From positions 124,001 through 188,000 of the forward strand of contig JABCPU010000037.1 of NCBI GenBank assembly GCA_016800925.1: 64,000 nt of DNA, in the 5' to 3' direction. The position numbers and the translations under genes are program-made. Within the stretch, counting starts at the first letter, position 1. Each line of letters starts with the position of its first letter. Below, in pieces: positions 21,881-33,270 of this stretch. The stretch is from Suillus spraguei. Taxonomy: Eukaryota > Basidiomycota > Agaricomycetes > Boletales > Suillaceae. The notes below the pieces were generated by a model. That model was not told the DNA's origin, searched no databases, and worked only from the letters and a program-made list of their open reading frames with translations.

Positions 21881-22633
21881 TGTCATATACCATACTTCCA
21901 ATCAGATCCAATCAGATCTGATCGATCCTACTTCCGTCCGGTCCACAGATCCTGTCTGGATCACCCATCTGAAAGTCTCTCTCTCACACTCTAACTCCCT
22001 TGTGGACATCTGCGTCTACCTCCTTTCAGCAATCCTTCTGTCTCCAGTATTCTGACTGTGTATATTTCCTTCTGCTTATTGATTTGTTACCTGTGTCTCA
22101 TTTCTGACTCGTGCTTACTGATCCGCTGTGCATTAACTAATAGACTTCCATTATACATTGTACATAGCCCTCGGTCCCGGACTCGTTGATTATCCATGCT
22201 AGATACTTACAGTATATAAACCACTTGTAGATCTCCGTAGAACCTTAGTTCAAATATCATCTTAGATTCTGCTCATTCTGTTCCTCCAGACTTGAGTTAC
22301 TTCCAATTCTAGTTATCTTCTGAGACTAAGGATTGATTCCTATAAGTCTACATCTCCGACTCTACCCTCAGGTAGTATATCTCTGTTAGTTTCCAGTTAA
22401 GGACTCGTTCTGAGACTAGCCTTATTCCTCGTTCCATCTCCATGTTCCGGATAACCTTTGGACATGTCATATCCAAACCCTTCAGACATCCAGATCCGCT
22501 ATGCTACCACTTCCAGATCTTCAGACGTATATCCTCACTCTGAAATAAGGGGCATTACTCAGGAAAGGGGCACAGTGCACAAACTGAGGCCAAAGCCCTT
22601 CGGATCTCTTACCCTTTGAGTACAGTCTTCACA
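21881..22633 (+). mobile_element. Solo LTR, family B (Gypsy), inside the Copia integrase
   Basis: It starts TGTCATATACCATACTTCC and ends GTACAGTCTTCACA. The flanks GCGGT and GCAGG are one mutation each away from a shared GCGGG, and joining them gives the D-S-G-G-E-Y frame of the Copia integrase. Family B is tied to a Gypsy element by the gag next to the LTR at 38058. Confidence 0.88.
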
Positions 22634-23666
22634 GCAGGGGAGAATATCTCAGTAAAGAATTCACATGTCACCTTGCTAGTTGTGGAACAGAGTGGAAGCT
22701 CACTGTTCATGATACCCCAGAGCACAATGGTGTGCCAGAGCAACTGAATCACAGGCTACTTGAAAGAGTTTGAGCCATGCTACATGCAAGTGGACTGCCA
22801 AAATTCCTATGGAGCAAAGCCATTAGTCATGCTATATGGTTGAAGAACAGAAGTTTGACACGCTCACTTGATAACAAGACTCCCTTCAAGATGTTTTTCA
22901 AGAAGAAGCCAGACCTAGCCAACCTACCAGTATGGGGCTGCCGAGTCTGAGTGCATGACACATCAGGCTCAAAGCTAGACATGCGAGCAAAAGATGGCCA
23001 CTGGATGGGCTTTGACTGTGACAGTAATGGTCACCGGATCTATTGGGAGGATACCCACAGAGTAGGAATTGAGCGCAGTGTAAGGTTTGATGAAAGAGAA
23101 GTTCACATACCTGTTAGCACACTGCTTGCAGAGGAGCAGCAACCACCAGAGGATCAAGGCAATCAGCATGCTAACATCCCACGACTACCTCCAAAGCAAC
23201 ATGCACCAGCTCAAGACCACCTAGGACTGCAGTTTGAGATTCCCACTCCACAGCCTCGATGCTCAGGAAGAGTACGAATCAAATCAGAATATGTAAGATG
23301 CCTAAGAGATGGGGAAGGTACTCATGATGGTCAAGATAACTTACTGACACTGCCAACTGGAGTCCAAGCTCAAGTGAGACTGGCAATCTTGCGCAGGAGT
23401 TAGGCATGCTGGGAGATGATGGTCAGCTGGATGAGGACGACGAAGAAGTTTTTGCCATGGTTGCTGGAGCAGTGGGATGAACAAGGAGTTAAGAAGCCTG
23501 GAAGACGCCAAAACCTGGACAATAGTTGAGTGTCCTAAGGGTGCCAACATTGTTGGTTGCAAATGGGTCTATCGCATCAAGCAGAATGCTGATGGTGAAA
23601 TCGACAAGTACAAGGCACGTCTTGTTGCTAAAGGCTACTCACATGTTTATGGTGTCTACTACTATG

Positions 23667-23796
23667 ACACATACACCCCCATCGCACGCCTTGCATCACT
23701 GCGCACCATCCTTGCTATCGCAGCCAGGAATGACTGGGACAGCAATAGCAAGGATGGTGCACAGTGATGCAAGGCATGCGACGGGGGCGTATGTGT
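23667..23796. repeat. 52-bp-arm foldback insertion in the Copia reverse transcriptase
   Basis: The arm 23667-23718 (ACACATACACCCCCATCGCA...) is repeated inverted at 23745-23796 with only a few mismatches. The 26-bp loop is CAGCCAGGAATGACTGG-like and recurs in direct orientation just after the second arm (about 23797-23824). This is an internal, templated duplication of coding sequence, not a transposon end. Confidence 0.85.
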
Positions 23797-25090
23797 TTGC
23801 TATCACAGCCAGGAATGACTGAGATATCAATGTCTTTGACTTTCAGAGTGCTTACCTTAATGGAAAGCTAGATCCTGACGAGGTTATCTTCATGAAACTT
23901 CCACCTGGGTTACAGGTTAACGGCAAGTTCAAGAACCCAGTTGCATGCTTACATGTTGCACTGTATGGATCCAAGCAAGGCTCACTCAAGTGGTACAATG
24001 AGCTGCACAAAGCACTGGAACTACTTGGCTTTAGGTGAACTAAATGTGATTGGGGAGTGTTCTACCAGTATGTGGAGAATGAGATCTTCCTGCTTGCATC
24101 ACATGTCGATGACTGCACTGTTACTGGGAGCGACAAAAAGGAGATTCAGTTATTCAAGACTGAAATCGCTAACTGCTACAAGCTCACCGACCTTGGACCT
24201 ATTGCTTGGCTACTTGGGATGAAGGTTATACATGACTGCACAGCACGCACTATCTCACTATTGCAAGAATTCTATGTTGATGGGATACTCACCAAGTACA
24301 ACTTTGCTCACAACAAACCTGTCTCCATCCCAATGGACCCCAATATTCAGTTATCTCACAGCCAATCCCCAAAGACACCTACTGAAGTTGCAAAAATGAA
24401 GAATGTACCTTATTGCAAAGCTGTTGGCTCACTCATGCACTTAGCAGTTGATACACGCCCTGACATAGCATTTGCAGTATCAACAGTAGCACAATTCAGC
24501 GCAGAGCCAGGCATGGCGCATTGGGAAGCAGTGAAGAGAATCTACCACTATCTGGTAGGAACAAGGAAGCTAGGAAGCTAGGAAGCTAGCACTTACCTTT
24601 GGTCATGGGAAGCGTGAACTAGAAGGCTTTACAGATGCTGATGGAGCATCACAGGAGCATAGGCATGTCATCTCTGGATATGCTTTTCTACTTGATAGTG
24701 GCACAATATCTTGGGCTTTAAAGAAGCAAGAACTCGTCACTCTATCCACCACAGAAGTTGAGTATGTTGCTGCCACTCATGCTGCCAAAAAAGCTATGTG
24801 GCTCTGCCGTTTTGTCCAAGAGATCTTCCACCCACTCACTTATCCAACAACTCTTCATTGCGACAATCAGTCTGCAATCGCACTTGCCAAGGGTGGTACT
24901 TATCATGCTTGAATAAAGCACATCGACACTCACTACCACTACATTCATTTTATTGTTGAACAAGGTTCTCTCTGACTCATATATTGCCCCACTGATGACA
25001 TGGTTGCCAACACACTTACCAAAGCTTTGCCTAGTGTCAAGGCCAAACATTTTGCTGCTGCGCTAGGACTACGCACTATTTGAAGGGGAG

Positions 25091-25276
25091 TGTTGAATAG
25101 TCAAATGTTACATGGACCTTGGACATTACTGGTAGTATTAGATAAGCATGGACATACTTACAGCTGCTCTTTACTCTACCTACCTCAGTGACTTGCTAGT
25201 CTACTGAGGTGAGCATACGCTACTTACACATTCATTACTTAGTACTGACTACTACTGCAGCTTACCTATTGCTGCA
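25091..25276 (+). repeat. Copia 3' LTR
   Basis: 186 bp, preceded by the polypurine tract GAAGGGGAG and followed by the duplicated target CCATC. Confidence 0.95.
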
Positions 25277-25414
25277 CCATCTTCATTTGTATCATGATCC
25301 ATGACCATAATTTCATCCTCAATTGCTGCAGGCACCAATCCCTTGTCAACACGCTGCAGTTCTATGAAGTAAAATGCTCTCATCACAAAACTTCCTTCCC
25401 ATCCACATCCCAGT

Positions 25415-25782
25415 CTAAGGCAAACTCTGTGCCCATTGTTTCTTCCACATTATGAATAAATTCAAGTCGAGCAAACTCAGCATCAATATCATTAAGTGAG
25501 ATTGATTTGGGACCTTTGAGATTGTCACTGGAGACTGCTGAAAGTGGAGGAACAAATGCAAAGTCAATTTCGAGCTATTTGGCAACCTCTGTATCAATTC
25601 CTGGAAGTTCAGTTGTGGCATCCGTGAGGTGTTCAAAAAGGTTATTATTATGTCCATTGATGCAAGCATTACATTAGTTTCAATCCCACCAGTATCCGTT
25701 GGACTTGGCAGAAGTAGCATCCCCCTTTTTGAAGTTGTTTTTGATGAGGGTGTTCAAAGGCCAGCCTTCAGACTTGGTAGCC
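25415..25782 (-). pseudogene. hAT element coding remnant (N-terminal end)
   Basis: On the minus strand an ATG at 25782 opens a stretch starting M-A-T-K-S-E-G-W, then about 80 codons with in-frame stops, and later acidic words such as S-I-S-L-N-D-I-D. Its position at one side of the hAT element suggests the start of the original transposase gene, but no BED zinc finger or hAT dimerisation motif is readable. Weak call. Confidence 0.3.
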
Positions 25783-25886
25783 ATTGTAGAGAGTTTTAAA
25801 GTGCTTTGATTCATGCTATCATACACCAAAATGGTACATCAAACTATATAGTACATCCTCCCACAGTTTTAAAGCAGGTGTGGGAG

Positions 25887-26361
25887 TGTCACAAATTCCA
25901 AACACAAACCATTATTCTTTCCTCAATTTCCCTAAAGTGTCTAAACCCAGCGCTAAGACAAACCCTAACCTTACTGAAATTCCTACATCGCTTCTATAAC
26001 CAAACTCCCTGATGAAGATGAAGAGACCTTCTATGATGCTATCAGATAAGATAAGATAAGATAGTATCACATGATCTTAGAACCTTCTACAATATGATGC
26101 CATTACTATGTCACAATTATCACATCATATGATTCTTACTTCTATTTTATGATTGGCTAGTGGTTTCAGACTCAGTTTATATCTCAGTTTCAATATGTGT
26201 ATATAGTTAGCTAGTTTCACTGTAGTAGTTCTTTAGTTCAAACCTCTTGTATCTACATAGTAGCAATTCAAGATGTCCTTGCTCCTCTATTTCTCTTGTG
26301 ATAACCTGTTGTTTGAGTCCTAGTCTCTGCCCTTGCATTAATTTGTTTGTGGGTTGTGACA
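25887..26361 (+). mobile_element. Solo LTR, family A, second copy
   Basis: 475 bp, TGTCACAAATTCC...GGTTGTGACA, flanked by GGGAG at 25882-25886 and 26362-26366. It is closely similar to the copy at 21163, including the (GATAA)n run. Confidence 0.93.
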
Positions 26362-26375
26362 GGGAGTTCTGCCAC

Positions 26376-27144
26376 TGTCATATACCATACTTCTAATCCC
26401 AGATCAGACCATATCTGATCTGATCTGATCGATTCTATTTCTGTCCGGTCCACAGATCCTGTCTGGATCACCCATCCGAATGTGCCCACTTCTCGCACCT
26501 TAACTCCCTTGTGTATATCTGCATCTATCTCCTTTCATCATTCCTCCTGTTTCCGGTATTCCGGCTGTGTATATTTCTGTTCTGTGTCACTGATCCATTA
26601 CCTGTGTTCATTTCTGATTCATGCTTACTGATCCGCTGTGCATTAACTAATAGACTTCTGTTACACTTCGTACATAGCCCCCGGTCCTGAACTTGTTGAT
26701 TATCTGTATTAGATACTTACAGTATATAAACCACTTGTAGATCTCCATAGAACCTTAGTTTGAATATCATCTTAGATTCTGCTCATTCTGCTTCCTCCGG
26801 ACTTGAGTCACTTTCTGCTCTAAGTCATCTTCCGAGACTTGGGATTGATTCCTATAGTCTATATCTCCGACTCTATCTTTGGATAGTCTATCTCTGTTAG
26901 TTTCTAGTTAGGAACTTGTCCCAAAGCTAGTCTTAATCTTCGTTCTATTCCTACGTTCCGGATAACCTTTGGACGTATCATATCCGATACCTTTGGACAT
27001 CCGGATCTGTCACACAACTCCTTCCAGATCTTTGGACGTATACCTTCTCCCTGAAATAAGGGGCATTACTTGGGAAAGGGGCACAGTGTACGAACTGAGG
27101 CCAAGGCCCTTCAGATCTCTCTCCCTTTGAGTACGGTCTTAATA
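26376..27144 (+). mobile_element. Solo LTR, family B, second copy
   Basis: 769 bp, TGTCATATACC...GGTCTTAATA, with flanks GCCAC (26371-26375) and GCCAT (27145-27149), a 5-bp duplication with one change. It is inserted in the hAT element, right after family A copy 2. Confidence 0.9.
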
Positions 27145-27247
27145 GCCATATTCTGCCCAGGAGGTTCTGCCATCTGCCTGGCAGTGCCAGTTACTGCCCT
27201 GCCATATGGCAGAATGGCAGAGTTCTGCCCACAACACTACCCCTCAC

Positions 27248-28244
27248 CCTCATTGAGATCCGGTCCTGCAGGAAAAAAAATCACAGGCAGTCAACCACCA
27301 GGAGAGGGGGGGTATATTGTGCAACATGGAACTATCCTATGGTCCTGGGTTCCTGATACATTGTTCCTATCATTAAATGGATACTGGGAACCATTTTTAT
27401 AAGTATATCCACATGTAAATAATAAAATGAGAACATGTTTTGTGATTTCCTGCATATATACCATATCTATTGATGTAGGACGCTTCAGGAGGTCAAATAA
27501 GAATGGGAATCTCTTTAAATATATCCCTGAACATGTTCTGAATGGCCTGGTATACTTCTCTATCAAAAGGGCAAAAATGCGAGAGTGTTTTGTACCCTAC
27601 CCTATTTTGAAAGGGTCCTGGAGGGGCAGCTGTCACACAAATACACAAAAAAAAGCGGTCTATTATATTATATTATATATATATATACTGAACTACTACT
27701 TATATAAGAACAGGGACCTATTGTGGTGTGGTGGTGAAGCTGCAGTGAGGTGGGGAGGCTGTGGGAATAATTGATATTGAGGAGATTCCCAAAATGGACG
27801 ATGTTTTTGGTGTTGTGGGGTACTTCCCAAAAATGCGGAGTGTGGGAATAATGTGGAGAGGCCTAAATATGAGGAGGTGATCAAAATAGGTGAATTTCCG
27901 CTTTTGGAGGCCAAAATTGCGGTCATCACATGACCAAAATATGAGGATCACTATGCATCACTTTCCCAACTGGGATGAGGTTAATGCACCACTGCTCGCT
28001 AATATGGTTGATGCATCACCAAAATATGCTAGTTAGCCTGTTTTTATACATCATTATGACATCATAGCCATAGCCTGCACTTATTTACCAATTTTCATAC
28101 GACTTAGCGAGAAAAGCAGCGCAAAGTTAAAAAAGTTGGTTTAACTTTTTTCAGTAGATTCAAATTCATTCAATTACTCATATTTTACTTATTCTCCAGA
28201 CTCCTACCCATCGCATGGGGAGGTCAGTCTATATCCTAGAGTAG
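27248..28244 (-). repeat. Repeat Z, copy 2, proximal part
   Basis: The reverse complement matches 14994-15600 and 11264-11482 without the mariner element. It gives the empty-site sequence for that insertion (GGAATAATGTGGAGAGG near 27847). The last ~180 bp (28065-28244) are AT-rich and hold nothing recognisable. Confidence 0.65.
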
Positions 28245-28548
28245 CCACTTTGTCAATCAGCTGGATGCAGCAATGGGGCTGCCATTGGGTGAGCCCTTCC
28301 AAGGGCACACTGAATTGGTCAGCTCAGTCTCATTCTCCCCTAATGGCACTTGCATTGTGTCTGGTTCTTGTGGTTCCACTGTCTGGCTGTGGGATACAGT
28401 GACAGGGCTGCCATTGGGTGAGCCCTTCTGAGGGCATACTTTTGCAGTCAAGTCAGCCTCATTTTCCCCCAATGGCACTCGCATTGTGTCTGGTTCTTAT
28501 GATTCCACTGTCCAGCTGTGGGATGCAGCGATGGGGCTGCCATTGAGT
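28245..28548 (+). pseudogene. WD40 repeats of an NLR-type (NACHT-WD40) protein, fragment
   Basis: Two and a half WD40 units are readable in one frame. Each has G-H-T, then S-F-S-P-N-G-T, I-V-S-G-S, S-T-V-x-L-W-D and a linker G-L-P-L-G-E-P-F. The units are very alike and the linker is the one seen in fungal NACHT-WD40 (HET-E-like) STAND proteins, which act in self/non-self recognition. One in-frame TGA (after G-E-P-F) interrupts the array. The fragment is cut off at 28548 where the MULE-associated sequence begins. No NACHT domain is present in the window. Confidence 0.75.
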
Positions 28549-29177
28549 GGGAATTAGGACCCGATCCACCAAAGGCGGAGTTTGAAACACAAGACGCGCT
28601 GGTGGCAGAGAACGGAACACATCTATATACTGTAATAATGACTACTTTAAATCAATTCAAGGTATTCTGGGAGGCAGCCAAGGGTCGTGGCATCATTACC
28701 TCAGGCCCTGATATACCACCTCTCTGGCTTTTGGATCAGACAAAAAAACATGGGGTGCTGACAAAGCTTAAAGTTTCGCCAGATGCAAAGCAGCTCATGG
28801 AACAGCATATCGACACTGTAGGAATCGACCGAGAACATTTTGTCCATACCGTCGAAAGCCAAAGTGAGTTAATATTACTTTGTAAATCAAATCAAAACTA
28901 ATGTGACTGCTAGATCTAGCCTTTCAGCTTCTTGACTGTCTTCATGTGCATATACCCACTCTATTGCAGCATGATGTTCAATTGAAGCTAGCAATTCATA
29001 ACACAGACACGAAAGTCCTGAGCTCAAAAGGCCCTTGTGGAAAAATTCAGCCCAGTGCTTACTCTCATGTCACTCGCCTCTTGCAATGCTCATGTGGGAC
29101 TGATCACACTGCTGGGACCAATGGTTTGAAGTTGCGAGAGATTCCATGGAAGAATGTGGATTGTTTGGTTTGGTCAA

Positions 29178-30905
29178 TGTCATATACCATATTTCCAATC
29201 TCAGATCCGATCAGATCTGATCGACCCTACTTCTGTCCAGTCCACAGATCCTGTCCGGATCGCCCATCCGAATGTGCCCACTTCTCGCACTCTAACTCCC
29301 TTGTGTATATCTGCATCTATCTCCTTTCGTCATTCCTCCTGTTTCCAGTATCCCGGTGTAAAGATACAACCTAGCCTGGGCTGTAGATAAACCACTGCCT
29401 AAACTAGTATGTGAGTCTTGCGCTCCGTCTAGTCTGCTTCACTTGTGAGAACAAGAGTGTTCGACCCTAAAGGCGGATGCCTATTAGTATAGTCAAGTTT
29501 GAGTCTAACTTATGTGCGAAACAAGCGTCGAGGTCAGCGGTAAGTTGCCACAGTCAGTGATGATACCACCGGAACTAGTGTCGTGTGTAGCAGTGCTACC
29601 ATGGTCAGGATAAGGTCAGTAACAGTTGTGTGGAGCAAGTGATGTCGAGCAATGATATCAGCAGTAGCGGTAAGGTTGCGAGCGGTGCAAAGAAACAGTA
29701 AAGAAGTCCGTGGTACTTTCAGCAGTAAAGTAGCGGTGCATGAGAAGTTCAGTCGAAATAACAGTCAAAAGTCCAGCAGTATGCCAGCGGTAACAGAGAA
29801 CGAGCGTGATAGATTAACGAGCGATAAGGGAACTTTAAAGACTATGTCCACTACTGGGTAGATCCAGAGCTAGACAATAATCCTGACCTATAGTATGTGC
29901 AATGGTGTAAAATCAGGTGCTTCTATCGTGCGGGGTATGCGGTGCTTATATCCTAAATTGCATGTACTTGGAATACTCTAGGCGAGATCAGTAGCACTGG
30001 AGTGTAGTAACTGCCGTAAGTAAACATAGCGTGAGGCGCTGCGGCACGAGGCAACATGTAATAAGGCTTGCTGTGGAATCAGTGATAATGAACAGAAAAC
30101 AAATGATGCACCAAATGGAGCTATGCGGACACGGCAAGGACATGGAAGGACATCAGTACATGGAACATGGTGCGGCAGTTGGTATGGTGTGTGGTAAGTG
30201 TGGGATGCTGCCGGTACTGCTAAAGGGGTAAGACAGCCATGGACAAGTGGTAACTCCTGTAGATGTGAGACGAGTGTCAAAAGATGGGGTTTTAAGCCCA
30301 GCGCCAATATGTTCGTTACACCGGCTGTGTATACTTCCGTCCTGTGTCACTGATCCATTACCTGTGTTTCATTTCCAATTCGTGCTTACTGATCCGCTGT
30401 GCATTGACTAATAGACTTCCATTATACTTCGTACATAGCCCCCGGTCCCGGACTCGTTGATTATCCGTATTAGATACTTACAGTATATAAACCACTTGTA
30501 GATCTCCGTAGAACCTTAGTTCGAATATCATCTTAGATTCTGCTCATTCTACTTCCTCTGGACTTAAGTCACTTTCCGCTCTAAGTCATCTTCCAAGACT
30601 TGGGATTGATTCCTATAGTCTATATCTCTGACTCTATCTTCAGATAGTCTACCTCTGTTAGTTTCTAGTTAGGAACTTGTTCCGCAGCTAGCCTTAATCC
30701 TCGTTCCATCTCTATGCTCCGGATAACCTTTGGACGTATCATATCCAATACCTTCGGACGTCCAGATCCGCCACGCAACTCCTGCCGGATCTTCGGACGT
30801 ATACCTACTCCCTGAAATAAGGGGCATTACTCAGGAAAGGGGCACAGTGCACGAACTGAGGCCAAAGCCCTTCGGATCTTTCACCCTTTGAGTACAGTCT
30901 TAACA
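29178..30905 (+). mobile_element. Solo LTR, family B, third copy, split by LTR family C
   Basis: It begins TGTCATATACC at 29178 and ends GTCTTAACA at 30905, with the target duplication GTCAA at 29173-29177 and 30906-30910. It is interrupted at 29357-30320 by another solo LTR and itself interrupts the MULE gene, which gives a clear order of events: MULE, then B, then C. Confidence 0.92.
29357..30320 (+). mobile_element. Solo LTR, family C, nested in family B
   Basis: 964 bp, TGTAAAGATACAACC...TTCGTTACA, flanked by a 4-bp duplication CCGG. The intact family B LTR reads TTCCGGCTGTG here, which confirms the site. A second copy lies inverted at 34537-35489. Confidence 0.88.
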
Positions 30906-32857
30906 GTCAAGGTTATTGCAACACATTTCATGTCAGGTAATGATGAGTCTATTCAAGAATCAAGACTTGTGCAGTTAACATATCAATATATGCAGACAAT
31001 TCCCTGGCCATCATTGAAGAAGTCTCAGGTGTTTTTAATCACTCATTGGCATGTGAAGCTGAGCTAGAGATGGACCATGACCCTCGTATTCCCCTCCATC
31101 CTGAACTCCGAGAGTTTGCACTGGATCTACTATGCCTGAATACTCCTTTGACACAACTCCAGGAACAATGTCGCAGCTTTGCAAAACAGAAGTGGGGTGA
31201 TTTGGCTGGTGACACCCATGCACATTATATGCTTACAAGTCATGATTTGACATCTCTTTACCGAACAATTGCACGAGAGATTGGAATACCCCAACGATCA
31301 GCTGCAGAAGCAAATTTAGATTTGTGATTTCATACAAATGACCCACACCCACCTGACCATGCACTTTCCCACGCACTCATGTTTAATCAAGCCCATGTCG
31401 ATGGAGTCACCAACCAATGCATCCTCATCTTTTCTACACCTGAACAATGAGCTTTGGCATGGAAGCATGGCCACAACAATCAGGTTCTAATGGATGGCAC
31501 ATTTGGTGTGTGCACTGCACAAGTGCTCATTTTCATCCTTCTTGTAATCAATGACAATCATGTCGGCATCCCTGCTGCCTTCTTAATCTTTACTGCACAA
31601 AAAGAAGCAAAAGCTGTCCATGCTGACTATGATCATAAAATTCTCGAGGACGTACTTGACAAGTGGAAAGCAGCCATGGGCCTCAACAACACTGGTGAAC
31701 CATTCAATATTGCAGTTGGAAACATGGACAATGATATATGAGAACGCTATGCCCTCACGAAGCACTGGCCATCTATTCACCTTATTCTATGTCTTTTCCA
31801 CACATAGCAATCTTGGCGAAATGGTCTCAACAGATACCTAAAGCCTGCACTGAAAGGACCTGCACGCCAAGAAATTCGAGCTTGTCTTGGCCAACTTCTC
31901 ATGCGACTGCTCAAGGAGATTACCAAATATGAAGAGGCTGTGCATGTATACAATGAGGAGTTAGCTTTTTTTCAGGGACTCAGCAGGCAGAACAATGACA
32001 TATTGAGGAAAAAATCCAAAGCTGGTCTAGCCTTTTTAGCCTATCTCTTTGATTACCTCAAGCTTCGTTCCTTTTGGCTGTCCTGGTCTCCAGGTGGTGT
32101 TCTCATTGCTGCTGAATGTCTTGGAGTTCCTGTGCAAGAAGTTATCTGCACTAATAACCATCTTGAGTCCTTTAATTGCCGCCTGAAGAAGAAATTTTTT
32201 GCTCACTATATGCACTCTGGACAACTCCCATGTGTTGACTACTGGGTCCTCCTCATGATAACTTGTGTTATACCCAATTTTCTGATGGCGCAGGAAGACT
32301 GACAAAAACTCGCAGATTACTACTGAAATATGCATCAATTGTCAGATGAAAAGCCTGATATGGTACCCACAGAGCCAGCAAATGAGACTCCCCCTCCCTT
32401 TTTTGATGAAAAGATGCTTGATGATTTGGATAACGATGACAAGCTTGACAACGATGAGTCAGCACATGATGGCGAACCTGATGCTCAACCAGGACTTGAA
32501 GCTCTCTACACTGGTGGTTTGCACATTTCTGATGATGGAAACAGTCTGACTACATGCACATTTTCCTGTACTTGCAACCACATCCCACACACTCATTTCA
32601 ATGCTGAGACTCCACCAGAAACTGAATTTCACAACTCTGAGTCGAACTCTTTCTTCGATGATGGTTTTGCACTCGACTCAGATGCTATCATGTATGATAT
32701 TTCAGATGACATTGGTATTCCCCCTCCATCCTTTGACTCAGGCTCCAGTAGCGCAGGATTATCACTTCTACTCGACCCCGTCATTCTCACACCATGCATA
32801 GATCATGTTGACATTAATATTCCCACCATTCAAGTTTCTTCTCCTGGTCCAGCATGA

Positions 32858-33270
32858 GTTCCATGTACAACTCTCTCAAATGAGCAGGCCATCATCTACC
32901 AAGAATGCCTTGCACTTGAGGATGCAATGCTTGACTGTTTCCGCTGGCTGCTCACAGTCTCGTCTCACTCGGCACCCTTCGAACCACACATGAGTCCTGC
33001 AGTCTGTAGTAGGCTCACCAATACCCCACTATTACTACCAATTTCATTACCATCTTCACCATCAGCACTTCCTTCCACTTCACGAGACATCATTATTGGT
33101 TCAGCAGACAACCATACACCACACCTACAGCCTTTTGCACCACAAAAAAAGGAACAGCAAAAAGAATCCTGTGGTATTCATTAGTTATCACTCACTCACT
33201 CATTAGCACTTTAGCATCAGATTCATTGAACTTTGTAACTGTAATGTTGTACATGTGGACTCATGGAGGA
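32858..33270. other. Downstream of the MULE gene, no gene
   Basis: Short Ser/Pro-rich frames continue the low-complexity character of the MULE C-terminus, then AT-rich sequence. It may contain the MULE 3' end. Confidence 0.35.

Larger units (their letters stand above)
19544..25083 (+). pseudogene. Copia gag-pol, broken by stops, frameshifts and insertions
   Basis: The domain order is Gag (19544-20190), a CCHC knuckle C-H-N-C-R-K-K-G-H-M-K-A-D-C (about 20299-20340), an acidic linker, a protease-region remnant (about 20650-20990), integrase with H-V-R-L-G-H-I and C-E-S-C (21030-21150), T-D-L-W-G-P (21680) and H-N-G-V-P-E (22720), then reverse transcriptase (W-V-Y-R-I-K at 23568, F-D-F-Q-S-A-Y-L-N-G at 23837, and H-V-D-D, the catalytic pair, at 24101) and RNase H (D-A-D-G-A-S at 24634 to the stop at 25081). 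In-frame TGA codons lie at 19799, 22771, 22948, 24036, 24910 and 24973. Most fit CGA in the family consensus as I remember it. Frameshifts lie near 19900, 20155 and 20650. The hairpin insertion at 23667-23796 also breaks the reverse transcriptase. Confidence 0.92.
19155..25276 (+). mobile_element. Copia-type LTR retrotransposon with two nested LTRs
   Basis: Identical-length 186-bp LTRs (19155-19340 and 25091-25276) begin TGTTGAATAG and end TTGCTGCA. The target duplication is CCATC (19150-19154 and 25277-25281). A purine tract GAAGGGGAG touches the 3' LTR, and GGTTATGAGCCC follows the 5' LTR at the primer-binding position. The LTRs differ at only a few places, so the insertion is fairly young, yet the coding region is full of stops. 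It lies inside the hAT element and contains the solo LTRs at 21163 and 21881. Confidence 0.95.
19028..27239. mobile_element. hAT element filled with nested retroelements
   Basis: The ends TAGTGCTGTGGGCAGAACT at 19028 and its inverse at 27239 (one mismatch) are flanked by the 8-bp duplication CCCCTCAC at 19020-19027 and 27240-27247. The empty site is visible in repeat Z copy 1 near 15590 (GGTGAGGGGTCTATT). Without later insertions only ~0.8 kb of hAT sequence remains (19028-19154, 25282-25886, 26362-26375, 27145-27239), so it was already a deletion derivative or decayed before the Copia element arrived. 8-bp duplications and TAGNG-like ends are typical of hAT transposons. Confidence 0.85.
28552..32857 (+). 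pseudogene. Mutator-like (MULE) transposase, dead by nonsense codons
   Basis: The 5' part (28552-29177) is followed by an inserted LTR (29178-30905) and then by one uninterrupted reading register from 31046 to 32857. That register holds only six stops: TGA at 31325, 31448, 31739, 32300 and 32324, and TAG at 31805. The MULE domain is clear: M-D-G-T-F-G-V (first Asp, about 31490), P-A-A-F-L-I-F, G-N-M-D-N-D (second Asp), then E-R-Y-A-L after a stop, L-C-L-F-H-T, and N-N-H-L-E-S-F-N (catalytic Glu). An upstream block has C-S-C-G-T-D. The C-terminus (32330-32857) is acidic and Ser/Pro-rich. The TGA after N-D-I stands where Arg (CGA) is usual. It probably began next to the WD40 fragment; no terminal repeat was identified. 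Confidence 0.85.

Noticed and set aside
22944..22950. Counting the TGA at 22948 as a CGA mutation like the rest.
   Set aside because: Trp (TGG) is common at this Copia integrase position, so this stop could come from G to A instead; kept in the list of stops but not as support for CGA decay.
19544..32326. TGA might be a sense codon in this organism, since so many clean frames contain it.
   Set aside because: The intact Plavaka transposase and the LINE and Copia frames end on TGA, other genes end on TAA or TAG normally, and the TGA positions fit CGA mutated at CpG. Decay explains it better.
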